Source: Ferrimonas gelatinilytica
GTDB lineage: Bacteria > Pseudomonadota > Gammaproteobacteria > Enterobacterales > Shewanellaceae
Assembly (NCBI RefSeq): GCF_039544205.1
Contig: NZ_BAABLF010000005.1
Coordinates: 310,001-374,000 of the forward strand
Length of the DNA stretch: 64,000 bases
Direction of reading: 5' to 3'
The position numbers and the translations under genes were made by a program. The notes beneath the pieces were generated by a model that saw only the letters and a program-made list of their open reading frames with translations, had not been told where the DNA came from and made no database searches. Below are positions 53,213 to 61,062 of the stretch, in pieces; within the stretch, counting starts at the first letter, position 1, and each line of letters begins with the position of its first letter.

Positions 53213-54712
53213 GTGTCGCGTAAGCCATTTTACCTGTTCGTGTTCCTGCTGATTGCAGGCGGCATCGGCATCAATGCCTACCGCCATAAGGTGGACAGCA
53301 TCCCCTTCCTGCCCGGCAGCGTTCAGACCACCTGGACCGTAGAGGCCCGGGTAACCTTTAACGCCAACGGACCGGTGGAAGCGTCACTGGCACTGCCCTC
53401 GGACCCGGCCTTTACCCTACTCTCCGAGTCAGCGGCCTCCCCGGGCTACGGACTGTCGATGGCGCGCAGTAACGGCGACCGCCGGGCCCAGTGGACGGTG
53501 CGGGATGCCCAGGGCAACCAGGAGCTGTATTACACCGCAAACCTGGTGCCCACCGGCGATCTGGCACTGGAAGACGAGATGGCAACGACCACCAAGCGGG
53601 ATCTCGTATGGGACGAAGGGCTGGATACCGCCGCCAAGGCGGTGATCGATCAGGCCTGGGAACTCAGTGCCTCCAATCGCTCCTTTGCCCAGCAGTTGGC
53701 CAAGATAGTCGCCAATCCACAGCAACAGCAGAATGTTGCCCTGCTGCTGGCGCGTTATGAGCCGGCCAAGCTACTGTCTCGCCTGCTTCAGAGTGCCGGC
53801 GTTCGCGCCAATATCGTATTGGCGCTGAAGCTGGAGGATGGCCGCCGTCGCCAGAGCCTTCGGCCCTGGGTGGAGGTGATGGACGGTGGTCAGGGCTACC
53901 TGTTTGATCCTGTCACCGGCAAGGAGGGACGAGAGGACAACATCCTGCTTTGGCAGCGTCACGGCCACTCGGTGCTGGAGCTGACCGGCGGCAGCAACTC
54001 CAACGTCACCTTCTCCATCATCAAAGACACCCGCTCGGCCTTGGCCACTGCCATCGACATGATGTCCGGTGATGGGCGTGGCATGTCGCTCTATAACCTT
54101 CCCCTGGAGGAGCAGTCCCTGCTTCGAGGACTTTTCCTGATCCCTATTGGCGTCCTGGTCGTGGTCTTCCTGCGCGTCCTGATCGGCGTAAAAACCTCGG
54201 GAACCTTTATGCCGGTGCTTATCGCGCTGGCGTTCATCCAGACGAAGCTGGCCACAGGCTTGATCGGCTTCTTGCTGATCGTCGCCTTCGGCCTGGTCAT
54301 TCGATCCTATCTTTCCAACCTCAACCTGTTGCTGATATCCCGGATCTCGGCGGTGGTGATCGTGGTATTGGGGATCATCGCCGGCTTTACCCTGCTGGCC
54401 TTCAATCTGGGGCTAACCGAGGGTCTGACCATCACCTTCTTCCCGATGATCATTCTCGCCTGGACCATTGAGCGGATGTCTATCCTCTGGGAGGAGGAGG
54501 GACCCAAGGAGGTGATGATCCAGGGGGGCGGCAGCCTGCTGGTGGCCACCATCACCTACCTGGCCATGGACAACGAACTGGTTCGCCACTGGGCATTCAA
54601 TTTCCTGGGTATCCACCTGATCGTCCTCGCCCTAGTCCTGGTGATGGGTCAATACACCGGATACCGGCTGCTGGAACTGCGGCGCTTCCGTCCACTGGCC
54701 GAGGATAAGTGA
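53213..54712 (+). CDS. Inactive transglutaminase / seven-TM membrane protein (UUP1 family)
   Basis: A 499-residue inner-membrane protein: one N-terminal membrane segment (5-24), a periplasmic transglutaminase-like domain without the usual catalytic triad (about 30-280), and seven C-terminal helices beginning near LLRGLFLIPIGVLVVVFLRV. This matches the two-domain inactive transglutaminase/7TM family (PF14400 plus PF14402). The start is GTG at 53213, with AAAGGA 9 bases upstream. It sits 12 bases after the peptidase gene and overlaps the ATP-grasp gene by one base, so the three are a unit. The role is thought to be sensing or transferring peptides at the envelope, which is inference. Confidence 0.88.
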   Translation: MSRKPFYLFVFLLIAGGIGINAYRHKVDSIPFLPGSVQTTWTVEARVTFNANGPVEASLALPSDPAFTLLSESAASPGYGLSMARSNGDRRAQWTVRDAQGNQELYYTANLVPTGDLALEDEMATTTKRDLVWDEGLDTAAKAVIDQAWELSASNRSFAQQLAKIVANPQQQQNVALLLARYEPAKLLSRLLQSAGVRANIVLALKLEDGRRRQSLRPWVEVMDGGQGYLFDPVTGKEGREDNILLWQRHGHSVLELTGGSNSNVTFSIIKDTRSALATAIDMMSGDGRGMSLYNLPLEEQSLLRGLFLIPIGVLVVVFLRVLIGVKTSGTFMPVLIALAFIQTKLATGLIGFLLIVAFGLVIRSYLSNLNLLLISRISAVVIVVLGIIAGFTLLAFNLGLTEGLTITFFPMIILAWTIERMSILWEEEGPKEVMIQGGGSLLVATITYLAMDNELVRHWAFNFLGIHLIVLALVLVMGQYTGYRLLELRRFRPLAEDK

Positions 54713-55662
54713 TGATATTTTGCGATCCTCGGCGACTGCGCCAGCGCGGCATTATGGGGATGAACCAACGTAACATCTCCTACATCGGCCGCTACAACCC
54801 CCGTTCGCTCTACAAGCGGGTGGATGACAAGCTGATCACCAAGAAGATGGCCCTGGAAGCGCACATCAGCACACCGGATCTGATCTCGGTGATCACTGAG
54901 CAGCATGAGGTCGCCGAACTCACAGAGCGACTCGCAGGACAGACCGGCTTCTGTATCAAGCCTGCTCAAGGCTCCGGGGGCAAAGGGATCCTGGTGGTGA
55001 CTAAAGTGGAGAATGGACGCTACTTCAAACCCTCCGGGGACGAGGTGACCCTGACTGACATGGAGCGCCACTGCTCCAACATCCTGGCGGGGCTGTTCAG
55101 CCTCGGTGGCAAGAACGACGTGGCAGTGATCGAGGCACTTATTCGCTTCGATTCGGTATTCGAGGGGATCTCCTACGAAGGTGTACCGGACATCCGTCTT
55201 ATCGTGTTCAAGGGGTTCCCGATTATGGGAATGCTTCGCTGCTCGACCCACGCCTCGGACGGCAAAGCAAACCTGCACCAGGGCGCGGTAGGGATCGGCG
55301 TCGATATCGCCACCGGCAAAGCCCTGCGCGCAGTACAGTACGATGAACCTGTGCAGACTCATCCGGACACCGGCAAGGATCTGTTCGAGGTACAGGTGCC
55401 CCATTGGGACAGACTGCTGGAGCTGGCTTCCGGCTGTTACGAGATGTGCGGCCTGGGCTACTTGGGCACCGACATGGTGCTGGACTCAGAGCGGGGGCCT
55501 CTGCTGCTTGAACTCAACGCGCGTCCAGGATTGGCGATCCAGATCGCCAACAATCAGGGCCTGCTGCCGCGACTGCAGAAGATTGAAGCCCTGGGCGAAG
55601 AGCGCTTCGAGGTCAAAGATAGAATCGCCATGGCCAAAGAGTGGTTTGGCAGCGGCCGCTAA
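54712..55662 (+). CDS. Alpha-L-glutamate ligase-like ATP-grasp protein
   Basis: A 316-residue cytosolic ATP-grasp enzyme of the RimK-related type (PF14397-like). ATP-binding blocks are FCIKPAQGSGGKGILVV, DIRLIVFKGFPIMGMLR and LLLELNARPGLAIQIAN, with the metal-binding E and N. It likely joins an amino acid or peptide to an acceptor; the substrate is unknown. The ATG at 54712 is preceded by GAGG at proper spacing; a GTG one codon earlier is possible. It closes the cassette and is followed by a strong terminator. Confidence 0.88.
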   Translation: MIFCDPRRLRQRGIMGMNQRNISYIGRYNPRSLYKRVDDKLITKKMALEAHISTPDLISVITEQHEVAELTERLAGQTGFCIKPAQGSGGKGILVVTKVENGRYFKPSGDEVTLTDMERHCSNILAGLFSLGGKNDVAVIEALIRFDSVFEGISYEGVPDIRLIVFKGFPIMGMLRCSTHASDGKANLHQGAVGIGVDIATGKALRAVQYDEPVQTHPDTGKDLFEVQVPHWDRLLELASGCYEMCGLGYLGTDMVLDSERGPLLLELNARPGLAIQIANNQGLLPRLQKIEALGEERFEVKDRIAMAKEWFGSGR

Positions 55663-55680
55663 CCGGCCCCATGAACCAGA

Positions 55681-55712
55681 ACCGGCGCCCATCTGGGCGC
55701 CGGTTGTTTTTT
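55681..55712 (+). terminator. Terminator of the cmoA-to-ATP-grasp run
   Basis: Ten-base stem ACCGGCGCCC/GGGCGCCGGT with loop ATCT, then TGTTTTTT, 18 bases after the stop. It is the first clear terminator after cmoA, which supports one five-gene transcript. Confidence 0.9.
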
Positions 55713-55789
55713 AGCCCAACCCTAAGGGGATTCAGGGTACTGAAATTGGGGCATTCCCGCGGGAACCATCACTCCTCGCACTTTCTTAC

Positions 55790-56389
55790 TTAGGCGCCAA
55801 ACAGCGCATCCACTTTAGCTTTCGCTTCCGCCATCCCAGCATCGGCATTCCCCGCCATTCCTTGGGCCGCGACCACCTCAACCTCTTCGATGCCGATGAA
55901 GTTGAGCAACTGCCGCAGGTAAGGTGCCTGATGGTCCATGGACGCCCCCTCCTCGTAACGCCCGCCCCGGCTCAACAGCAACACGGCGTGCTTTCTTGGC
56001 AGCAAACCCTCGGGCCCGTTGCTGCCGTAGCGGAAGGTCACGCCGACCCGGCAGATATGGTCAAACCAGGCCTTGAGCGGCGTTGGGATGGAGAAGTTAT
56101 ACATCGGAGCGGCGATCACCAGATCGTCCGCCGCCTTGAGCTCCTCGATCAGGCTATCAGACAGGGTAAGTTGCACCCGCTGGGCTTCGCTACGCTCATC
56201 AGCCGGCGTATAAAACGCCGCGAAGGTGGCTTCATCCAGGTGTGGCGGCGGGTTCGCACCCAGATCCCGATGCAACACCCGGCCATCAGGATTCACCCTG
56301 CGCCATTGCGCTTCGTACTGTTGCGCCAGGGTGCGGCTATGACTGTGCGCCAAGCTGGCACTGGCATTGATGATAAGTAGGGTTCTCAT
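55790..56389 (-). CDS. azoR: FMN-dependent NADH azoreductase
   Basis: Flavodoxin-fold quinone and azo-compound reductase. It has 199 residues (E. coli AzoR 201). The FMN phosphate loop is INASASLAHSHSRTL, and APMYNFSIPTPLKAWFDHICR and SRGGRYEEG complete the flavin site. AGGAG lies 6 bases before the ATG at 56389; the upstream open frame is not conserved. Divergent from a LysR-type gene, its probable regulator. Confidence 0.94.
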   Translation of the reverse strand: MRTLLIINASASLAHSHSRTLAQQYEAQWRRVNPDGRVLHRDLGANPPPHLDEATFAAFYTPADERSEAQRVQLTLSDSLIEELKAADDLVIAAPMYNFSIPTPLKAWFDHICRVGVTFRYGSNGPEGLLPRKHAVLLLSRGGRYEEGASMDHQAPYLRQLLNFIGIEEVEVVAAQGMAGNADAGMAEAKAKVDALFGA

Positions 56390-56488
56390 AACGGGCTCCT
56401 TCGCTCTGACTAAACTCGAGAATACTTGCATCGAGACGAAAGAAAACCCCATAATTTCGCTCATTCCTTTCTAACAAATGAGACGCTT

Positions 56489-57385
56489 ATGTATCGGCCC
56501 CACACGACGCTTGAGCAATGGCGGATCCTGCAGGCTGTGGTCGATCACGGCGGCTATGCCCGGGCCGCCGTCGCCCTAAACAAGAGCCAATCCTCCCTCA
56601 ATCATGCGGTGGCCAAGCTGCAACAACTGCTCGGCGTTACCCTGCTGGAGGTGAAGGGACGCAAGGCAGAGCTCACGCCCCAGGGACGGGTGATGCTAAG
56701 GCGTTCCCGGTCCTTAACGGCGGAGATAGAGCAGTTGGAGCTGCTGGCAAACAATCTGGAGCAGGGCTGGGAGCCGGAGATCACTCTATCTCGTGAGATC
56801 CTCTACCCCACCGATGCCCTCTACCGGGCGATGAGTCACTTCTATCCCGAGAGCCGGGGTACCCGGCTAACAGTGATCGACAACGTCCTCTCAGGCACCC
56901 TAGACGCCATCAGCGGGAAACGCTGTGATATCGCGATTACCGCGCAATCGCTGCCAGGACATAGAGGGCGCCCCCTCGGCACGGTGATGATGCTTCTGGT
57001 GTGTCACCGGGATCACCCCCTGAGCAAGGAGGCGGTGATCGATGAAGCCCGGCTGACCAAGGAGCTGCAGATCGTGATCCGGGATACCGGCTCCCAGGCA
57101 GACAAAGATCTGGGCTGGCTGAAAGCGGAGCAGCGCTGGACCTTCTCGAATTTCCATGAGGCGCTGGCGATCCTGCAACGGGGAGTTGGCTTCTGCTGGG
57201 TTCCGCAACACCTGGCGCAACCAGCGTTACAGGAGGGGTCCCTGGTCCATCTCCATCAAGCCCAGATGCACAGCACCGAGTTGCCCCTCTCGATGGTGTT
57301 CCCCAGCCCGGATACCCTGGGGCCCGCGGCCCGGCGATTTGCCGAATTGATAGAGAGTTACTGTCCGGCCCAACAGCGTTCATAG
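56489..57385 (+). CDS. LysR-type transcriptional regulator
   Basis: A 298-residue regulator: N-terminal winged helix-turn-helix at 6-65 (AVVDHGGYARAAVALNKSQS, then LNHAVAKLQQLLGVTLLE) and a periplasmic-binding-protein-like effector domain with GKRCDIAITAQ and GVGFCWVPQ. The intergenic gap with azoR is 99 bases, the classic divergent LysR arrangement, so control of azoR is likely. The ligand is unknown. Confidence 0.92.
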   Translation: MYRPHTTLEQWRILQAVVDHGGYARAAVALNKSQSSLNHAVAKLQQLLGVTLLEVKGRKAELTPQGRVMLRRSRSLTAEIEQLELLANNLEQGWEPEITLSREILYPTDALYRAMSHFYPESRGTRLTVIDNVLSGTLDAISGKRCDIAITAQSLPGHRGRPLGTVMMLLVCHRDHPLSKEAVIDEARLTKELQIVIRDTGSQADKDLGWLKAEQRWTFSNFHEALAILQRGVGFCWVPQHLAQPALQEGSLVHLHQAQMHSTELPLSMVFPSPDTLGPAARRFAELIESYCPAQQRS

Positions 57386-57524
57386 GTGCGGTTATCCGTC
57401 GTTAGCTATTAACAAATAAACAGTTTTTATCTCAGGTAACGGTGCAAGGGTGGGTTGAAATGTGGTACTGATCGTCGCTGTTTTAATTTAACGCTAACAA
57501 CTCTAAGGAATAAGGAGCGCAAGG

Positions 57525-58904
57525 ATGACCTGGCTTACGGATCTCATCAGTGCCATCAATGGCGTCGTCTGGGGCGTACCCATGCTGGTGCTGATCCTCG
57601 GCGTCGGCCTCTATCTCACCCTAGGGCTGGGATTCATGCCGCTGCGCAAGCTGGGCACCGGTTTTCGCTTATTGTGGCAGGGGCGAGAAGAAAAACAGGG
57701 AGACCAAGGCGACATCAGTGCCTTCAATGCCCTGATGACCTCCCTCTCCGCGACCATAGGCACCGGCAACATCGCCGGGGTGGCAACCGCCGTCGCCCTG
57801 GGGGGCCCCGGCGCCCTGTTCTGGATGTGGTGCACGGCCTTGGTGGGGATGGCAACCAAGTACGCGGAGGCGGTATGTGCAGTCAAGTACCGCGAAACCG
57901 ATGCCAACGGCGAATTTGTTGGCGGCCCCATGTACTACATCAAGAACGGACTGGGGCCCAAGTGGGGCTGGCTGGCCACGGCGTTCGCATTCTTTGGCGC
58001 CGTAGCCGGTTTCGGTATCGGTAACGGTACCCAATCCAACTCAGTGGCTCACGCGCTGGAGAGCAACTTTCAGATCGATCCCCTGCTCACCGGCATCGTG
58101 CTGATGTTGGCGGTGGGTGCTGTCCTGATGGGCGGGATCAAGCGCATTGCCGTTGTCGCCGGTAAACTGGTACCCCTGATGGCCCTGTTCTATATCGCCG
58201 GCGGTTTGGTGATCCTGGCGCTGAACTTCAGCGCCATCCCGGCGGCGCTGGAGCTGGTGATCGTCAGCGCCTTCACGCCGGTAGCGGCGCAAGGTGGCTT
58301 CGCTGGGGCCGCGGTCTGGGCGGCCATTCGCTTCGGGGTGGCCCGAGGGGTGTTCTCCAACGAGGCCGGCCTGGGATCTGCACCCATCGCCCATGCCTCA
58401 GCCAAAACCAACAACCCGGTCCGCCAGGGCCTGATCGCCATGCTCGGTACCTTTATCGACACCCTGATCGTCTGCTCCATCACCGGCCTTGCGATCATCC
58501 TGACCGGCGTCTGGGACAGCGGCGAAAGTGGCGCCGCCCTCACCACCGCGGCCTTTGGCAGCGCCATTCCCTACGGCCACCTGGTGGTGTCACTCTCCCT
58601 GGTGATCTTCGCCTTTACCACCATCCTGGGCTGGAGCGTCTATTGTGAACGCTGCGTACAGTACCTGCTGGGGAGTTGGGCGGTGAAACCCTTCCGGTTG
58701 CTCTTTACCTTGGCCGTGCCCCTGGGTGCCGTGGCCAAACTGGATTTTATCTGGCTGCTGGCAGACACCCTCAATGCGATGATGGCGATCCCCAACCTGA
58801 TCGCCCTGGTGCTGCTCAGTCCGGTGGTGTTTCGTCTGACCCGGGCCTACTTTGCCAAACCTGAAACTCTGGCAGAGGTGACATCGGTGAAGACACCCCG
58901 GTAA
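57525..58904 (+). CDS. Sodium/amino-acid symporter, AGCS family (alanine or glycine)
   Basis: Inner-membrane sodium-driven importer of alanine or glycine. The 459-residue protein has about eleven helices and the family motif GTGNIAGVATAVALGGPGA, with FSNEAGLGSAPIAHA later. AAGGAG lies 9 bases before the ATG. No terminator is obvious after it. With ald in the same window it fits an alanine-using lifestyle, but the substrate is inferred. Confidence 0.93.
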   Translation: MTWLTDLISAINGVVWGVPMLVLILGVGLYLTLGLGFMPLRKLGTGFRLLWQGREEKQGDQGDISAFNALMTSLSATIGTGNIAGVATAVALGGPGALFWMWCTALVGMATKYAEAVCAVKYRETDANGEFVGGPMYYIKNGLGPKWGWLATAFAFFGAVAGFGIGNGTQSNSVAHALESNFQIDPLLTGIVLMLAVGAVLMGGIKRIAVVAGKLVPLMALFYIAGGLVILALNFSAIPAALELVIVSAFTPVAAQGGFAGAAVWAAIRFGVARGVFSNEAGLGSAPIAHASAKTNNPVRQGLIAMLGTFIDTLIVCSITGLAIILTGVWDSGESGAALTTAAFGSAIPYGHLVVSLSLVIFAFTTILGWSVYCERCVQYLLGSWAVKPFRLLFTLAVPLGAVAKLDFIWLLADTLNAMMAIPNLIALVLLSPVVFRLTRAYFAKPETLAEVTSVKTPR

Positions 58905-59018
58905 TCGCACTCGGTGGAGGCTGCGACCTCCCCCAGTGTCTCCGACGGAGGTTGGGCCCGAGCCTCTTTGCCCACCGTTCAGAGGCCGGATGTGGCCGAT
59001 TTCAATGAGGAGTGGAGT

Positions 59019-59894
59019 GTGCTGTTTTCGCCAATAACCCTCACAGACTCCCTACGGCACCTAGCCCCCTTGAAGTGGGTGGCGACCGCCCTACTCCTTC
59101 TGCTCGGTGGCTGCAGTTCGACGCCGTCCACTCAAAGCGGGGGCGAACGTAGCCCTCTGGTTGCACTTCTCGCCCCCAGCAACGCCACGCCCCTAGTTCC
59201 CCTGGCCGCCGGCATCGAGCCACCCCAGGCGGTGACCCTGCTCTGGGTCGCGCCCCCCGCCGCCCTTCACACCCCTATTGGCGCTGAGGAGCGCACTTCA
59301 CTCCCAACAGCTCATCGGGTGCTCAACCTGATCGCCCCTGTGTTCGCCCACTCCCCCCTGATCCATCGGGTGCAGCTGATTGAGGAGCACGTCAGCGTCG
59401 GCCCAGTGCAGCCCGCATCCACGCACTCCCCCTACCACACGGCCCTGCCAAAACTGGATGACCAGAACGGTCGCTGGCTGGCCCTTGTCACGGTGGATCT
59501 CGTCTCTCATGGCCCCTACCAGACCCTTACCGGCATGCAATCCCTGCCCAAGGACAGCCTGGAGTACCGCGCGGAACTGGCGCTGTTTGACTATCCACGG
59601 GGACAACTCTTGATCTGGGCACAGGGACGCTCGGCTTGCACCGGGCTCCACTCCGATTCAGCGGTTTCCACGCCAGCGCCAGGCTGCAGCGTCACCATGA
59701 CACTTCAGGATCTTGCCCGTGGGCTGGCACTGGAGCTTGACCGCATGCCACAGCGGATGATGCAGGAGAAAATTGTGGAGGCGCCGCTTCGGGCCCGGCT
59801 GGAAAGTGGTGCCCTAGCCAACCTGCTCCTGTTGCTTGTGATGTTGACGCTCTGGCGACGCCAGAACGTCACTGACCCTCAGGCGCCTCGCTGA
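59019..59894 (+). CDS. Lipoprotein with C-terminal membrane anchor; distantly rhombotarget-like
   Basis: A 291-residue protein with a lipobox LLLGGCSS after a hydrophobic signal. The start is GTG at 59019, with GAGGAG 6 bases upstream; the frame continues upstream without signal-like sequence. The core includes WLALVTVDLVSHGPYQTLTG and EYRAELALFDYPRGQLLIWA. The C-terminus is SGA, a hydrophobic helix (NLLLLLVMLTLW) and RR, resembling a GlyGly-CTERM rhombosortase tail in layout but lacking the glycines. The middle faintly recalls rhombotarget lipoproteins; that link is a weak inference. Otherwise unknown. Confidence 0.68.
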   Translation: MLFSPITLTDSLRHLAPLKWVATALLLLLGGCSSTPSTQSGGERSPLVALLAPSNATPLVPLAAGIEPPQAVTLLWVAPPAALHTPIGAEERTSLPTAHRVLNLIAPVFAHSPLIHRVQLIEEHVSVGPVQPASTHSPYHTALPKLDDQNGRWLALVTVDLVSHGPYQTLTGMQSLPKDSLEYRAELALFDYPRGQLLIWAQGRSACTGLHSDSAVSTPAPGCSVTMTLQDLARGLALELDRMPQRMMQEKIVEAPLRARLESGALANLLLLLVMLTLWRRQNVTDPQAPR

Positions 59895-60270
59895 AAGCCC
59901 TTGGGAAGCTGGCGTGAAAGCCGGCCGCGCCGGCAATGCGGCACAAACCGTTCCTGGCTGCGCTCCCCCGCCAGAAGCCGGTCAGTGCGGTACCCCTCAA
60001 TGTCGTAAAAGCATGGTAGGTCAGTCTTCTACCCAGATTGCTTCGTTTTGGCTTTATGTGCCGACCTCCAGATCACGGGTGTTGGTTCGCCATTTTCTCC
60101 CAAACGACTCGGCCACATTGGCCCAACGCTGAAGTTGCATCCTGGCAACAGCAATGGCATTGTCTTGCGCTGTCGGGGGGCTTTGTTCCCCGCTCAATGG
60201 CGCAGCAGGGATGCATGCCAGCAGGAAGATTCAACCATACTGAAGATGTAATCCCCTTTAAGAGGTGATG
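59895..60270. other. Intergenic region without recognised gene
   Basis: About 375 bases between the lipoprotein and the small Ig-like protein. Frames on both strands are short, cysteine- and tryptophan-scattered and without ribosome sites or similarity. No terminator or tRNA-like structure is evident. Confidence 0.5.
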
Positions 60271-60933
60271 ATGCGAGGCTCCCTATTTGCCCTGTGTGCC
60301 CTGGCTTTGCCGGTGGCGGCACTTGAACTGCTGCTGTCCCACTCCCCCGAACGTGCGCCCGCCCTGCCACTGGACGGCCAAAGCGTCGAAGGGGAGATCT
60401 ACGTCTTCGTGGATCCCCCCCATGAGATCGCGCAGATCGACTTCTCTCTCGACGGTCACCCATTGACGACAGAGGAATACCCCCCTTTTGACCTTCAGGG
60501 TACAGATAACCAGGGTAATGCCCTGCCCTTTGCCACCGAGAGCCTGGAGGAGGGGCATCATACCCTCACTGCCCAGATCGCACTGGTTGACGGCCATGAA
60601 GTGCAACTGAGCGCCGATTTTCGGGTTACCAACGTCCCTGCCAGCCTCTACCTGTCGGAGCCCAGCGTGGTGATCGCCACAGATCCCGAGACCCCAATGA
60701 CCGAGGAGGTGACGCTGACGGAGTCCACCGGCGAGAGCCTTCCCTTTACACTGGATTATTTTGCCGATTGGCTGGTGGTCAACATCACCGAAGGGGAGAC
60801 ACCACAGGTGCTCGAACTGACCGCGGACCCGACCGGCCTGGTACCGGGGTTATACGACACCCAGGTCTACATCGACGTACCCGGCTACGATGCCCTGATG
60901 TTGGAGGTCACCATGACCGTGGGCGACAGCTAA
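60271..60933 (+). CDS. Small secreted protein with two Ig-like/BACON-type modules
   Basis: A 220-residue exported protein: signal peptide (residues 1-17, ending PVAALE), module A (about 20-120: GQSVEGEIYVFVDPP, QIDFSLDG, PPFDLQGTD, LEEGHHTLTAQI), and a BACON-like module B (about 123-220: LTESTGESLPFTLDYFADWL, GLVPGLYDTQVYI). The same A and B modules occur in the large phosphatase gene that follows at 61063. I prefer the ATG at 60271, 5 bases after AAGAGG; ATG 60268 and GTG 60265 are alternatives. There are no catalytic residues; it is perhaps a binding or spacer protein. Confidence 0.75.
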   Translation: MRGSLFALCALALPVAALELLLSHSPERAPALPLDGQSVEGEIYVFVDPPHEIAQIDFSLDGHPLTTEEYPPFDLQGTDNQGNALPFATESLEEGHHTLTAQIALVDGHEVQLSADFRVTNVPASLYLSEPSVVIATDPETPMTEEVTLTESTGESLPFTLDYFADWLVVNITEGETPQVLELTADPTGLVPGLYDTQVYIDVPGYDALMLEVTMTVGDS

Positions 60934-61062
60934 GCCCAGAACCGTTCAAGGTCGCCCCACCGGGAAGCGACCGGGCCCCCTCCCTGCATTGCCCGGCGCT
61001 GGGTAAAAACGACAACTAATCTTACTGCTTACCCAGTTGTCCGTTGTATGGGGATCCCCGCC

